Notes: generated from the letters alone by a model not told the origin. A stretch of 64,000 nucleotides of DNA from Lysobacter niastensis (GCF_015453285.1 NZ_JADLZT010000001.1:496001-560000); one strand, 5' to 3'. Positions 7,473-15,788 are shown, numbered from the stretch's first letter. Translations and numbers: made by a program.

Positions 7473-9337
7473 GCGACGCCCACTACGCGGCAATCATCGA
7501 AGCAGTCGCCCGCGAGTTGTGCGGCGATCCGAATCCCAAGCTCTCTTCAGGTCGTGAGCTGCGTTACGGCAGCAACGGAAGCCTTTCCGTCGACCTGGAC
7601 AAGGCCACTTGGTACGACCACGAGGCCGGGGAGGGCGGAGGCGTTCTCGCGTTGGTAATGCAGAGGACGGGGCGTAGCGATGCCAAGGCATGGCTGCGGG
7701 AGCACGGTTACGACGTTGGCAACGTACTGCCGGCCGAAGTTGCATACGACTACTTCGACGAGAGCGGCGAGCTGCTCTACCAGGTCGTGCGCAAGCCCGG
7801 CCACAAGTTCCTGCAGCGTCAACCGGAGGGCAGTGGCTGGGCGTGGAATCTCAAGGGCGTGACGCCGGTGCTCTACCGCCTGCCAGAGCTACTGGCGCGC
7901 CCGACTGACACGGTGTTCGTGGTCGAGGGCGAGAAGGACGCTGACAACTTGGCGGCGCTCGGGCTGCTGGCTACGACCAACTCGGGCGGCGCTGGAAAGT
8001 GGCGCGATGCCTACGCCGACGTGCTCACTGGGCGAGACGTCGTTGTACTGCCAGATAACGACGCCCCCGGCCGCGCACACGCGGAAGCGATCGTCGCATC
8101 GCTCGCCGGCAAGGCACGCGGCCGCGTCGTCGAACTTCCGGGGCTCCGATCCAAGGGCGACGTATCGGACTGGCTGGCCGCCGGCGGGACGCGCGAGGCA
8201 CTGCTAGCCCTGTGCGCAGAGAGTGCAGTCACCGCGGCAGAGAATGCGCTTCGTTCGGTGCCACTGGACGACGTCATGTCTGCCGAGCCCGAGGCCCCGC
8301 AGTTCGTCATGGAGCCCGTCATGCCGAAACGCGTGGTCACGCTGTTCGGCGGCCACGGTGGTGCCGGTAAGTCCATGCTCGGGCTGACGTGGTGCGCGCA
8401 CGTCGCGGCAGGCCGGCCATGGGGCGCCTTCGAGGTCACCCAGGCGCCGGTCGTCTACCTCAGCCTGGAAGATGAAGGGCGAGTGGTGCGCTATCGACTA
8501 CGCCACATCATCGAGGCCTACAGCCTCCATTGGCCGACCGTCGCGTCCCATCTTCGGATCTTCGATGGTTCTGACGTCGAGGCGGCGTTGATGGTGGAAG
8601 TCAGCGACGGGGGTGTCTCCAGGCTCGCCGAAACGTCCGTCATGGGCGAGATTGAGCGGGCGGCCGCGGGCGCCGGCTTAGTCGTGCTCGATAACGCCAG
8701 CGACGCGTACGCCGGCAACGAGAACGCGCGGCTTCAGGTGCGCACGTTCATGCGGCGGCTCGCAAAGCTCGCTCGAGCCGGCAACGCGGCAGTCGTGCTT
8801 CTCGCGCACATCGACAAGAACGCCGCTAAGAACGGAGCCAAGGACAACAGTTACAGCGGCAGCACGGCTTGGCACAACAGCGCCCGGTCGCGTCTTGCGC
8901 TCGTCGAGGAGGACGGGCAACTGGAGCTTCGGCACGAGAAATCGAACTGGGGCGCCAAGGCTGAACCTTTGCGCCTGGCGCGGGGCGATCACGGCGTGAT
9001 CGTGCCCATCGGCTCCTCAGAGGGTGATGCTTCGTTGGCGAAACTGGTGGCGCAGGCCGACCAGGACAATGTGCTCGGGCTGCTCGTGATCGCCATCGGC
9101 GCCGGTCAGGTTGTCACCACCGCGGAGAGTGGTCCATTAACCACTTGGCACGTCCTCTCCAAGCTCGCCGAGTTCCCTCCGGCGTATCAGGGCCGGTTGG
9201 GGCGGAGGAGGCTGGAGGCTGCGCTGGTTGCGCTGGAGCGCGCCGATCGCATTCGACGCAGGGCCTACACCAAGCCCAATCGCCACCAGGGCGAGTGTTG
9301 GGAACTGGCGCAAATCGACGCCCGGAGCGCCGCCTGA
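7469..9337 (+). CDS. Phage-type primase-helicase (TOPRIM plus AAA/RepA-like ATPase)
   Basis: A 622-residue replication protein of two parts. The N-terminal half holds a TOPRIM primase core: E153 in VVEGEKDADN and D196/D198 in LPDNDAPG. The C-terminal half is a RecA/RepA-type helicase with Walker A GGHGGAGKS (K301), Walker B LVVLDNAS (D408), and a later VVLLAHIDKNA segment with sensor-like features. No Cys-rich zinc-binding primase finger is visible at the N-terminus. The ATG at 7469 overlaps the previous stop as ATGA. An earlier frame start at 7301 would overlap that gene and is rejected. With the iteron-like array directly downstream it suggests P4-alpha-like or RepA-like autonomous replication after excision; that part is inference. 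Confidence 0.85.
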   Translation: MSDAHYAAIIEAVARELCGDPNPKLSSGRELRYGSNGSLSVDLDKATWYDHEAGEGGGVLALVMQRTGRSDAKAWLREHGYDVGNVLPAEVAYDYFDESGELLYQVVRKPGHKFLQRQPEGSGWAWNLKGVTPVLYRLPELLARPTDTVFVVEGEKDADNLAALGLLATTNSGGAGKWRDAYADVLTGRDVVVLPDNDAPGRAHAEAIVASLAGKARGRVVELPGLRSKGDVSDWLAAGGTREALLALCAESAVTAAENALRSVPLDDVMSAEPEAPQFVMEPVMPKRVVTLFGGHGGAGKSMLGLTWCAHVAAGRPWGAFEVTQAPVVYLSLEDEGRVVRYRLRHIIEAYSLHWPTVASHLRIFDGSDVEAALMVEVSDGGVSRLAETSVMGEIERAAAGAGLVVLDNASDAYAGNENARLQVRTFMRRLAKLARAGNAAVVLLAHIDKNAAKNGAKDNSYSGSTAWHNSARSRLALVEEDGQLELRHEKSNWGAKAEPLRLARGDHGVIVPIGSSEGDASLAKLVAQADQDNVLGLLVIAIGAGQVVTTAESGPLTTWHVLSKLAEFPPAYQGRLGRRRLEAALVALERADRIRRRAYTKPNRHQGECWELAQIDARSAA

Positions 9338-9374
9338 TGTGCGTCGTATATATCCCCCATACCCCCTATGGCGC

Positions 9375-9454
9375 ACTGGCGCACCTTGGGTGCGCGCCAG
9401 TAGCCCTGTCCGTGGACTGGCGCGCCACTGGCGCAGGACTGGCGCACTGGCGCA
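9375..9454 (+). repeat. Iteron-like ACTGGCGC array, candidate replication origin
   Basis: ACTGGCGC occurs at 9375, 9416, 9427, 9438 and 9446, and once inverted at 9394-9401. The spacing between the third, fourth and fifth elements is 11 bp or less, near one helical turn. A short AT-rich patch (TATATAT) lies just to the left at about 9349. The array starts 38 bp after the primase-helicase stop. Similar iterons near a primase gene are origin binding sites in P4-like satellites and plasmids. No protein gene covers it convincingly. Confidence 0.5.
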
Positions 9455-9552
9455 GAAGAGCCGCCCTGAAGGGCGACCCGGCAGTCCGTGTCGGTCAGGT
9501 CCATCATCGGGGCCACGCTCTCCGGTATTCGACCTGTGAATCGCCAAGGCGA

Positions 9553-9993
9553 CTACTTGAACTCGTAGTTGACTGTGATGTCCTCGGGCCTCGCACCGAT
9601 CTCCGCGGCTCGCTCGATGCGCTTGAGATGAGCGTGCCCCAGGAAGGCGGAAGCGATGTAGCCGTAGACCATCATCAAGAAGCTCACGAGGAATGGCCAA
9701 CCAGTGATGTCGGCCTTGCGACTGATGGTGCCTGGCAGTTCCCCCGTCAACTCATACGCGGCATGGGACTTCTCCCCCGGGGTGCGCGCGATCTCGCTGA
9801 CAAGAGCCTGAGCTACGTCATAGGCATCCTCGATGCCGTTGTAGTGGCCGATGAGGTAGGCAAGGCAAAACGTGCCAACGACGGCACAAAGGCCGGAAAT
9901 AATCAGCCAGCCGTAGTGGTGTTTCACGAGTCGGCTAAACAACAAGCCTACGACGAGCGCCGCAAAAGCAACAACGAAAGTCTGCATGTCCAT
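9553..9993 (-). CDS. Hypothetical membrane protein, 146 residues, three hydrophobic segments
   Basis: Not recognised. Hydrophobic segments lie near residues 5-20 (TFVVAFAALVVGLLFSRLV), 28-48 (WLIISGLCAVVGTFCLAYLIG) and 99-117 (WPFLVSFLMMVYGYIASAFLG), with a soluble loop of about 50 residues between the second and third. A GGGGG ribosome-binding site lies about nine bases before the ATG. Like the Rap1a and tail-anchored genes it is transcribed against the early and late operons and is less GC-rich, which fits a cargo gene expressed from the integrated state. Superinfection exclusion is one possible role. Confidence 0.6.
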   Translation of the reverse strand: MDMQTFVVAFAALVVGLLFSRLVKHHYGWLIISGLCAVVGTFCLAYLIGHYNGIEDAYDVAQALVSEIARTPGEKSHAAYELTGELPGTISRKADITGWPFLVSFLMMVYGYIASAFLGHAHLKRIERAAEIGARPEDITVNYEFK

Positions 9994-10126
9994 TTTGGTG
10001 TCCCCCTGTATCTCAACAGTTTAGCGGGACGCTCTCGCTCCATACGTCCAACGCCCTCGCGGACGTCAAACACCCGTTTGATTTTCAGGAATCGCCGAGA
10101 TGCTACATCTCCGGCGGTGCGTAGCG

Positions 10127-10154
10127 TTGACTTCGGAAATGCAGGAATTACAAA
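10127..10154 (+). promoter_or_regulatory. Candidate sigma-70 promoter for the late/packaging genes
   Basis: TTGACT (10127-10132) and TACAAA (10149-10154) are separated by 16 bp, about 100 bp before the first rightward packaging-side gene. It lies in the only sizeable gap between the leftward membrane-protein gene and that operon, and the surrounding DNA is AT-richer than average. This is seen in sequence only. Confidence 0.4.
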
Positions 10155-10254
10155 GGTCAAATGATGATCAAGTCGATCAAAAACGAGTTTTGTCATCCAC
10201 TTCGCAACGGTCGAATGACGCGGGCAGCCAACGTCCGCACCGAGGAGGTCGCCC

Positions 10255-11073
10255 ATGGCTGATGCGCAACTCGTCCAGGCGCAGGAGCAGTACCTGCGCG
10301 ACAAGGCCGCAAGCCCGACCGGATTCCTGCGTCATGTGCCGACCTTCCGAGACGGCTACGACATGGCCACGGGCAAGGTCTTCGAGACGCTGCTGAAGGC
10401 CGAGTTCGGGGAATGGGAGGACGCCAAGGGGCTGGAGGGTGACGACGACCTGACGGTTCTCAGGAGCCTGCACACCATGGCGCATGAGCGCTTTGGCGAC
10501 ATGGTGAACACCTTCAGCCAGGTCGCGGCCGACGACGACCCCAGCCTCAACGCAGACGGGCGCCTCAAGATCGCGGTCCGCATCATCGAGCCCAAACTCG
10601 CCAAACTGGCCGAGCTCGCCGAGCGGGAGTTCGCTCGGGTCGACGAAGCAATCAAGCACGACGAGGCCGAGATCGCCAAGGCAGTGCGGGTGGCGGATCC
10701 GATCGACATCGCGGTGCACAGCGACATCCGCGCGCATATCCGCAGCCTGAGCGGCAGCAAGGCGGCCATGGCGGCTCACATCGCCATCAACAGCGGCGAC
10801 CTTCAGACCCTGCAGGCGATCGCCAGCGCGCCGGCATACATGACGGGCCTGGTCGTGGACGGTGAGCCGCACTCCGCCTACCTGGCCGTACAGCGAGCCC
10901 TGCAGGAGCGGATGGCACCCAACCACACGCGCCGGGTGGATGCGCTTCGCCTCGGCAAGGCCCGCGCCCTCCAGGCGTTGAGCGCGCTCGATCGCAAGGC
11001 GAACAAGTTCCTGGACTTCAAGCGCGCCCGCCAGCTGATCGAGCGCGAGGTGAAGCGAGGCGCGGCGACGTGA
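10255..11073 (+). CDS. Hypothetical helical phage-like protein, 272 residues
   Basis: Not recognised at the family level. A strong GAGGAGG ribosome-binding site precedes the ATG. The protein is almost wholly helical, with DRKANKFLDFKRARQLIEREV at the C-terminus and long stretches rich in Ala, Glu and Lys, and no membrane segment or signal. It is the first gene of the rightward block that leads to the terminase genes. A structural or scaffold-like role is conceivable, but no capsid-associated motif can be pointed to. Confidence 0.6.
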   Translation: MADAQLVQAQEQYLRDKAASPTGFLRHVPTFRDGYDMATGKVFETLLKAEFGEWEDAKGLEGDDDLTVLRSLHTMAHERFGDMVNTFSQVAADDDPSLNADGRLKIAVRIIEPKLAKLAELAEREFARVDEAIKHDEAEIAKAVRVADPIDIAVHSDIRAHIRSLSGSKAAMAAHIAINSGDLQTLQAIASAPAYMTGLVVDGEPHSAYLAVQRALQERMAPNHTRRVDALRLGKARALQALSALDRKANKFLDFKRARQLIEREVKRGAAT

Positions 11074-11137
11074 GCGCCGTTAAGGCGCTGCCGAAGTGAT
11101 GCGCCACACTCCACCACGTCTTTAAGAGTCACAGTGC

Positions 11138-11998
11138 ATGATGATCATTAACCCCTACGCATTCGCAACCGCAGTCCCCTACCTCGACCTACTCGCAACC
11201 ACGCCCAGAGCCGCTCTGTCCCTGAGAAAGCTGATCAGCACCGCGACGACGGCGATCCGAGTCCGGCGCAGCAGCGACAACGCCGAGCAGGACATCGGGT
11301 TCAGCGGCAACGCGCTCGACACGGCAAGCCTTGCCAGCTTCGTCGGCTCCAACAGTGCATTCATCACCAAGTTCTACGACCAGACCGGAAACGGCGAGGA
11401 CTTGGTGCAGGCGACCGGCAGCAAGCAGCCTCGGATCGTCAGCGCTGGTGTGTACGACGCTGAGGCCGTCTTTGATGGTGCGAGTGACGCGATGGCGATT
11501 GCCAGCCTCACGCTGGGCGCGGCCCAGGTCGGCGTATACATGAAGACGAGGCAGCAAGGTGCCGCGCCTGTCGAAATCATTGCCGAGCTGTCTGCCAACT
11601 ACAACAGCAACGCGCAATCGTTCGTGCTGTACTCGGATAGTTCAAGCGGGGCTTCGGCGTTGTGGGCGGGCTCGCGCAACACGACCGCGGGTTCAGACTA
11701 CCGATTGAGTGAGTTCCCTGCGATCGGCCTTCTGGGGGTGATGCGTCAGATCACCGTGCTGCTTGATCGAACGATCACTGGCAATGGCGAGATTGCTGCA
11801 TGGCAGGGCGGCGTGTCCGCCGCGCCCACCGTTTGGGGCGCGCCAGCCGAACAGACGGGCACCTATTCGTCCTACGACCTGCACGTCGCATCCCGAGCAG
11901 GCTCAAGCCTATTCCGGGGAATGAGCCTGGAATCGCTGGTGGTCTACAACGCCGACACCGCGGCGATCCGCGCTGACATCGAGGCTGTGGTGGCGTGA
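11138..11998 (+). CDS. Arabinofuranosidase-like (concanavalin-fold) phage protein
   Basis: A 286-residue protein beginning MIINPYAF after one extra Met, a start common in phage structural proteins. From about residue 25 it matches the ArabFuran-catal/LamG-like domain found in phage proteins: RVRRSSDNAEQDIGFSG, the LASFVGSNSAFITKFYDQTG block, then QPRIV. The fold is a beta-sandwich that may bind glycans or decorate the virion; enzymatic activity is doubtful. Its place upstream of the terminase genes is unusual, since such proteins usually lie among tail or head-decoration genes. It might be a capsid decoration protein or receptor-binding cargo. Confidence 0.65.
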   Translation: MMIINPYAFATAVPYLDLLATTPRAALSLRKLISTATTAIRVRRSSDNAEQDIGFSGNALDTASLASFVGSNSAFITKFYDQTGNGEDLVQATGSKQPRIVSAGVYDAEAVFDGASDAMAIASLTLGAAQVGVYMKTRQQGAAPVEIIAELSANYNSNAQSFVLYSDSSSGASALWAGSRNTTAGSDYRLSEFPAIGLLGVMRQITVLLDRTITGNGEIAAWQGGVSAAPTVWGAPAEQTGTYSSYDLHVASRAGSSLFRGMSLESLVVYNADTAAIRADIEAVVA

Positions 11999-12053
11999 CT
12001 GAGCGAAGTCCCGCACAAACGAGCGTCCCCCTCCTAAGGGGAAGGTGAAACTG

Positions 12054-12614
12054 ATGGCGCAGAAGTGCCGCACCTGCACCCACCCGCATCGCGAGCTGAT
12101 TGAGCAGGCGCTGGCGAACACCCGCGCCCGCCGGAACGGTGGTGTGCAGGCCGTGTCCGACAAGTGGAGCATCCCGCGGAGCTCGTTGCAGCGGCACCTC
12201 ACCAACTGCATGAGCCAGGACTTGGTCGCGCGCCTGCGCATGGGCATGCCCGACCCGATCGACATCTCGATCGAGGAGATCATTCGCCAGGAAGGTGAGG
12301 GGGCCATCATCGGCCTGCGCAAGCTCAAGGAGGAGCACCGCGCTGCGGCTGAGCGTTGGGAGCATATGGGCGAGTTCGAGCAGGCGCGCAAGGAGCGCAT
12401 CGAGCTGCGCCGCGTGCACGAGGCATTGGCACAGTACGCCGGCATGATTCCGGGGCGGAAGCAGGTCACGAACAACAACCTCGTCCTGGGTGACGTGTCG
12501 ACGCTCTTCGACACGATCGACGCAGTGCTGCGGCCGTTCCCTGAGGCTCGGCGGGCTGTCGCCCAAGCCTTGGCCATGCAGCAGCCGCGTCCCGCGCTGG
12601 AGCATGCGGCGTGA
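12054..12614 (+). CDS. Terminase small subunit-like protein
   Basis: A 186-residue protein that probably recognises the packaging site and regulates the large terminase. The N-terminus has a small Cys/His cluster (CRTCTHPHRELIEQAL) followed by an HTH-like region (VQAVSDKWSIPRSSLQRHLTNC). The middle is a long charged helix (EEHRAAAERWEHMGEFEQARKE) that fits oligomerisation. The ATG at 12054 sits eight bases after AAGGGGAAGG; the GTG at 12045 overlaps that site and is less likely. Its stop overlaps the start of the large terminase ATPase gene. The call leans on that position as well as on the HTH. Confidence 0.7.
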   Translation: MAQKCRTCTHPHRELIEQALANTRARRNGGVQAVSDKWSIPRSSLQRHLTNCMSQDLVARLRMGMPDPIDISIEEIIRQEGEGAIIGLRKLKEEHRAAAERWEHMGEFEQARKERIELRRVHEALAQYAGMIPGRKQVTNNNLVLGDVSTLFDTIDAVLRPFPEARRAVAQALAMQQPRPALEHAA

Positions 12615-13411
12615 GCTGGGGAAACGAGAAGCTGCGCCGCGCCTTGGCATGGAAGCTGGATCCGGCGCAGATGATGCGCGATGCCGGCTTCGAGCCGGAT
12701 CCGCACCAGATGGACCTGCTGACCTGCGATGAGCAGAACACCCTTGTGCTGTGGCCGCGGCAATCGGGCAAATCGCAGACCTGCGCCGTGTGCGTTCTCC
12801 ACCAGGCCAGTTTCGATCCGGGCGACGTGATCATCCTCGCCGGCGAGAAGCAGAAGCAGGCTCAGGAGGTCTTCAACAAGGCCTTCGATCTGCATGCACA
12901 GCTCAGCGAGCTAGGCGAGTTGCCCAAGGTGGAGAAGTCCGGCGAAGAGCTCCGCTTCTCGAACGGCTCGCGCGTCCTTGCGTTGCCGTCGACGGTTGAG
13001 TCCATTCGCGGCTACGCCGCGAAGCTGGCCCTGGTCGACGAGGCGGCGTTCACCGAGGATGGCACGCTCGCCAAGATCTCGCCGATGCTGACGACCACGA
13101 ATGGTCGGCTGATCTGCTCCAGCACACCCAACGGCGCGACCGGGTGGTTCCACGAAAGCTGGCACCACGGCGGCGAGGGCTGGCATCGCCTGACGGTCAC
13201 GGTCGAACAACTGCTTGCCTACCCGAACGCACGTCTTACCGCGGCCGAGATCGAGCGGCAGCGCTTGATCCTCACCCCACTGCAGTTCCGCCAGGAGTTT
13301 GGCCTCGAATGGCTCGACGGCGATCTGCAGTTCTTCCCGACCGAGACGATCGAGTCGGCCCTGTGCGACGAAATCGTGCCGCTGTTCGAACGGCTGGCGG
13401 TGGCGGCGTGA
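12611..13411 (+). CDS. Large terminase, ATPase half
   Basis: The 266-residue ATPase motor domain of a large terminase. Walker A is PRQSGKSQT (K54) and Walker B is LALVDEAAF (D143, E144), followed by the coupling-type segment LICSSTPNGATGWFHESW and the FRQEFGLEWLDGDLQFFP block that normally leads into the nuclease domain. Here the frame stops after PLFERLAVAA. The missing nuclease half is encoded separately from 13728. It starts with GTG overlapping the small-subunit stop. It may work as a separate polypeptide with the nuclease half, or the gene may have been split by an insertion. Confidence 0.88.
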   Translation: MSWGNEKLRRALAWKLDPAQMMRDAGFEPDPHQMDLLTCDEQNTLVLWPRQSGKSQTCAVCVLHQASFDPGDVIILAGEKQKQAQEVFNKAFDLHAQLSELGELPKVEKSGEELRFSNGSRVLALPSTVESIRGYAAKLALVDEAAFTEDGTLAKISPMLTTTNGRLICSSTPNGATGWFHESWHHGGEGWHRLTVTVEQLLAYPNARLTAAEIERQRLILTPLQFRQEFGLEWLDGDLQFFPTETIESALCDEIVPLFERLAVAA

Positions 13412-13416
13412 CTCGC

Positions 13417-13656
13417 CTACTCGAGAATGTTCAGCGTGCCGGTGTACGTCACGCCATCAATGCGCTGCAGCCACGCCTCGGCGGCAGCGAGCGCGTCGGC
13501 CCTTGTTTGAGTCTCTCGGTCTTGCGTGGTGGCCCAAACCGTCTCGTCAAAATCGGTCCCCGGTTTGGTGACGCGCAGACCTGGCTCATAGAACGAGGAG
13601 CCCGGGTAATTCGGCTCGGTAACGGCTTCCACAACAAATCCATCAATCTGGCGCAT
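13417..13656 (-). CDS. Small antisense-oriented gene inside the split terminase
   Basis: Not recognised: 79 residues, soluble, beginning MRQIDGFVVEAVTEPNYPG and ending in a helix (RADALAAAEAWLQRIDG) and a short strand. A good ribosome-binding site (AAGGAGGA) precedes the ATG. It is transcribed against the surrounding terminase genes and lies exactly between their ATPase and nuclease halves. This fits a small inserted cargo gene. A host- or phage-modulating peptide is possible. Confidence 0.6.
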   Translation of the reverse strand: MRQIDGFVVEAVTEPNYPGSSFYEPGLRVTKPGTDFDETVWATTQDRETQTRADALAAAEAWLQRIDGVTYTGTLNILE

Positions 13657-13727
13657 GGCGGTCTCCTCCTTTCGGCCTGCCGAGAGTTCTACACGTCTGG
13701 GCGGCAGCGTCAACGGACGAGGTGCTC

Positions 13728-14396
13728 GTGAGCCTGATCACCTTCGAGCGCGAGTTCTTCGCTGGAGTCGACGTCGGCCAGGTCAACGACTGGACGGCGG
13801 TGGCGGTTACCGAGGTTGTCAGGGCTGTGCCACGCACCGGCATCCACTTCGGTTTGTTGCCCCAAGCGACGGCGGAGGCAAAGGAAACGCCGCTCAGGCT
13901 CGACCTCTGTCATCTGGAGCGCATACCCCTGGGAACTCTCTACCCAGAGCAGGTGAACATCCTTCGCGACCTGTTGCGCCAGCCAATCCTGGGCGAGGTG
14001 CAGACGTACCTCGACATGACCGGTGTCGGTCGTCCGGTGCACCAGATGCTCAAGGCTGCGGGCATGCGAAGCCTGCACGGAATCAGCATTACGGGTGCGC
14101 AGGGCGAGGCGAAACGCCAGCCGTACGGCTGGAGTGTTGGCAAGGCCGAGCTCGTGAATCGTGTGCAGATCGAACTGCAGACCGGACGACTCCGACTCGG
14201 GCGACGCCTCCCAGATGTCGACAAGTTGGTGCGCGAACTCAAGGAGTTTCGCGCCAAGCCCACCGCAAACGGGCACATGACGTTCAACGCGCGAGAGGGT
14301 CAGCACGATGACCTGGTGCTCGCGCTCTCCTATGCGGTCTTCGGCGCTCTGCGCCCGCGACCCGTTCAATCCATCGAAGTGAGGTTTGCCTCGTGA
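13728..14396 (+). CDS. Large terminase, nuclease half
   Basis: The 222-residue RNase H-like nuclease domain that cuts concatemeric DNA during packaging. Acidic metal-binding residues are visible in the expected order: D15 in GVDVGQVNDW, D96 in YLDMTGVG, and D194/D195 in GQHDDLVLALSYA. GTG 13728 follows GGACGAGG by about six bases; GTG 13722 lies within that site. Its last bases overlap the portal start. It lacks an ATPase domain, which is encoded in the gene ending at 13411. Confidence 0.85.
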   Translation: MSLITFEREFFAGVDVGQVNDWTAVAVTEVVRAVPRTGIHFGLLPQATAEAKETPLRLDLCHLERIPLGTLYPEQVNILRDLLRQPILGEVQTYLDMTGVGRPVHQMLKAAGMRSLHGISITGAQGEAKRQPYGWSVGKAELVNRVQIELQTGRLRLGRRLPDVDKLVRELKEFRAKPTANGHMTFNAREGQHDDLVLALSYAVFGALRPRPVQSIEVRFAS

Positions 14397-15787
14397 CCAC
14401 CGATTACACCCACCCCCAGTACGACAAGTACAGCCCGCTATGGGCGAAGACCCGCGATGCGTGCGCTGGAGAGGATGCGGTCAAGGCGAAGGCTGAGGTC
14501 TACCTGCCGAACCCAGACGAGCTCTGCCAAGATCCAGTCGCCTCCGCGGCCCGTTACAGGGCGTACCTCAGGCGCGCGACCTACTACAACGCGACCGGGC
14601 GCACGCTGGCCGGCCTGCTCGGTGTCGCCTTCAGCAACCTTCCGCAGGTGAAAACGTCGAAGAAGGAACTCCTTCAGGACGCGGACGGCTCGGGCGTTGG
14701 CCTCGTGAATCAAGCCCAGGGCGTGCTGGCCGATGTCATGCAGACCGGTCGCGGCGGGCTTCTGGCCGACTACTCCGCGGTCGACGAGGTCACGCGAAAG
14801 CGAATCAAATCCGTCTGGGACCAGGAGCAGGCGGGTGTCCGCGCCATCGTGTGCTCCTATTCGGCGGAGAGCATCCTCACCTGGGAAACCCAAGGCAACG
14901 CACTAACCCGTGTCGTGCTGCTTGAGTCTTCGGCCGTATACGAAGGCGGCGAGGTTCGGTACATCCCGCAGTTGCGCGAGCTGTTGCTCGCCGAGAACGG
15001 CTACAACATCAAGGTATGGCAGAAGCACAGCGACAAAGGTCAATTCATCCTGAAGGACACCTTTGCGGTGGGCTTGAAGTTCATCCCCTTCGTATTCGTC
15101 GGCGCCATCAACAACGACGCGCATCCCGATCTGCCGCCGCTGCTCGACCTGGCGAACCTTAACCTCGCGCACTATCGCAATTCGGCCGACTTCGAGGAGA
15201 GCGTCTTCCTGCTGGGGCAGCCGCAGTTGGTGTTCACCGGCGCGACGCAGGAATGGAAGGAGCAGGCCGGAAGCATCGTCTTCGGCTCGCGCGCAGCAAT
15301 GGTCGCGCCGCCGGATGGCGACGCCAAGCTGCTCCAGGTCGCGCCCAACACGCTCGCCCAGGAGGCGATGCGCGATAAGGAGGGCAAGATGCAGGCGCTC
15401 GGTGCGCGCCTCATGGCGCAGACCGAAGCGGTCAAGACCGCGACCCAGAGCGCGGCGGAGACCAAGGCGGCCTACAGCCAGCTGTCGCTGGCCTGCGACA
15501 ACGTCAGCGCCGCATATACGCGCGTCCTGCGCTGGCTGGAGACTTGGGGGAGTGGTCGCACGTCGGGAGCCTTCTTCGCGATCGACACCCAGTTCAACGA
15601 ACTGACCCTCGACGCCAACGCGATCCGCGAGACCGTAGCCGCCTGGCAAGCCGGCATCGTGCCGCAATCGGATGCGATCAGACTCCTGCAGAGGCTCAAT
15701 GTGATAGACCAGGAAAAGACGGTCGAGCAGGTCCGGGACGAGATCGAAGGGCAGGGGCCTAGCCTCAACCTTGACGAGGCGGCCTGA
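14393..15787 (+). CDS. DUF4055 portal protein
   Basis: A 464-residue protein that fits the DUF4055 portal-like family, which forms the DNA entry ring of the capsid and docks the terminase. Features include RYRAYLRRATYYNATGRTLAGLLG near the N-terminus, VGLVNQAQGVLADVMQTGRGGLLADY in the middle, PDLPPLLDLANLNLAHYRNSADFE and an Ala-rich helical C-terminal region (AQTEAVKTATQSAAETKAAY). It starts with GTG overlapping the nuclease stop. Length and order after the terminase are as expected for a tailed-phage head module. Confidence 0.82.
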   Translation: MTTDYTHPQYDKYSPLWAKTRDACAGEDAVKAKAEVYLPNPDELCQDPVASAARYRAYLRRATYYNATGRTLAGLLGVAFSNLPQVKTSKKELLQDADGSGVGLVNQAQGVLADVMQTGRGGLLADYSAVDEVTRKRIKSVWDQEQAGVRAIVCSYSAESILTWETQGNALTRVVLLESSAVYEGGEVRYIPQLRELLLAENGYNIKVWQKHSDKGQFILKDTFAVGLKFIPFVFVGAINNDAHPDLPPLLDLANLNLAHYRNSADFEESVFLLGQPQLVFTGATQEWKEQAGSIVFGSRAAMVAPPDGDAKLLQVAPNTLAQEAMRDKEGKMQALGARLMAQTEAVKTATQSAAETKAAYSQLSLACDNVSAAYTRVLRWLETWGSGRTSGAFFAIDTQFNELTLDANAIRETVAAWQAGIVPQSDAIRLLQRLNVIDQEKTVEQVRDEIEGQGPSLNLDEAA

Positions 15788-15788
15788 C

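Noticed and set aside
9375-9454. A CRISPR array
   Set aside because: The repeats are only eight bases, with spacers of 0-33 bases and one inverted copy; there are no cas genes. An iteron-like array fits better.
9340-10164. A plus-strand frame from ATG 9340 running over the iteron-like array
   Set aside because: It has no family resemblance and overlaps the leftward membrane-protein gene, which has a good ribosome-binding site and clear hydrophobic segments.
13394-13742. A group I or II intron in the terminase gene
   Set aside because: No core intron sequences were visible by eye, and the unit contains a plausible antisense gene. It is kept as a possibility in the findings but not annotated.
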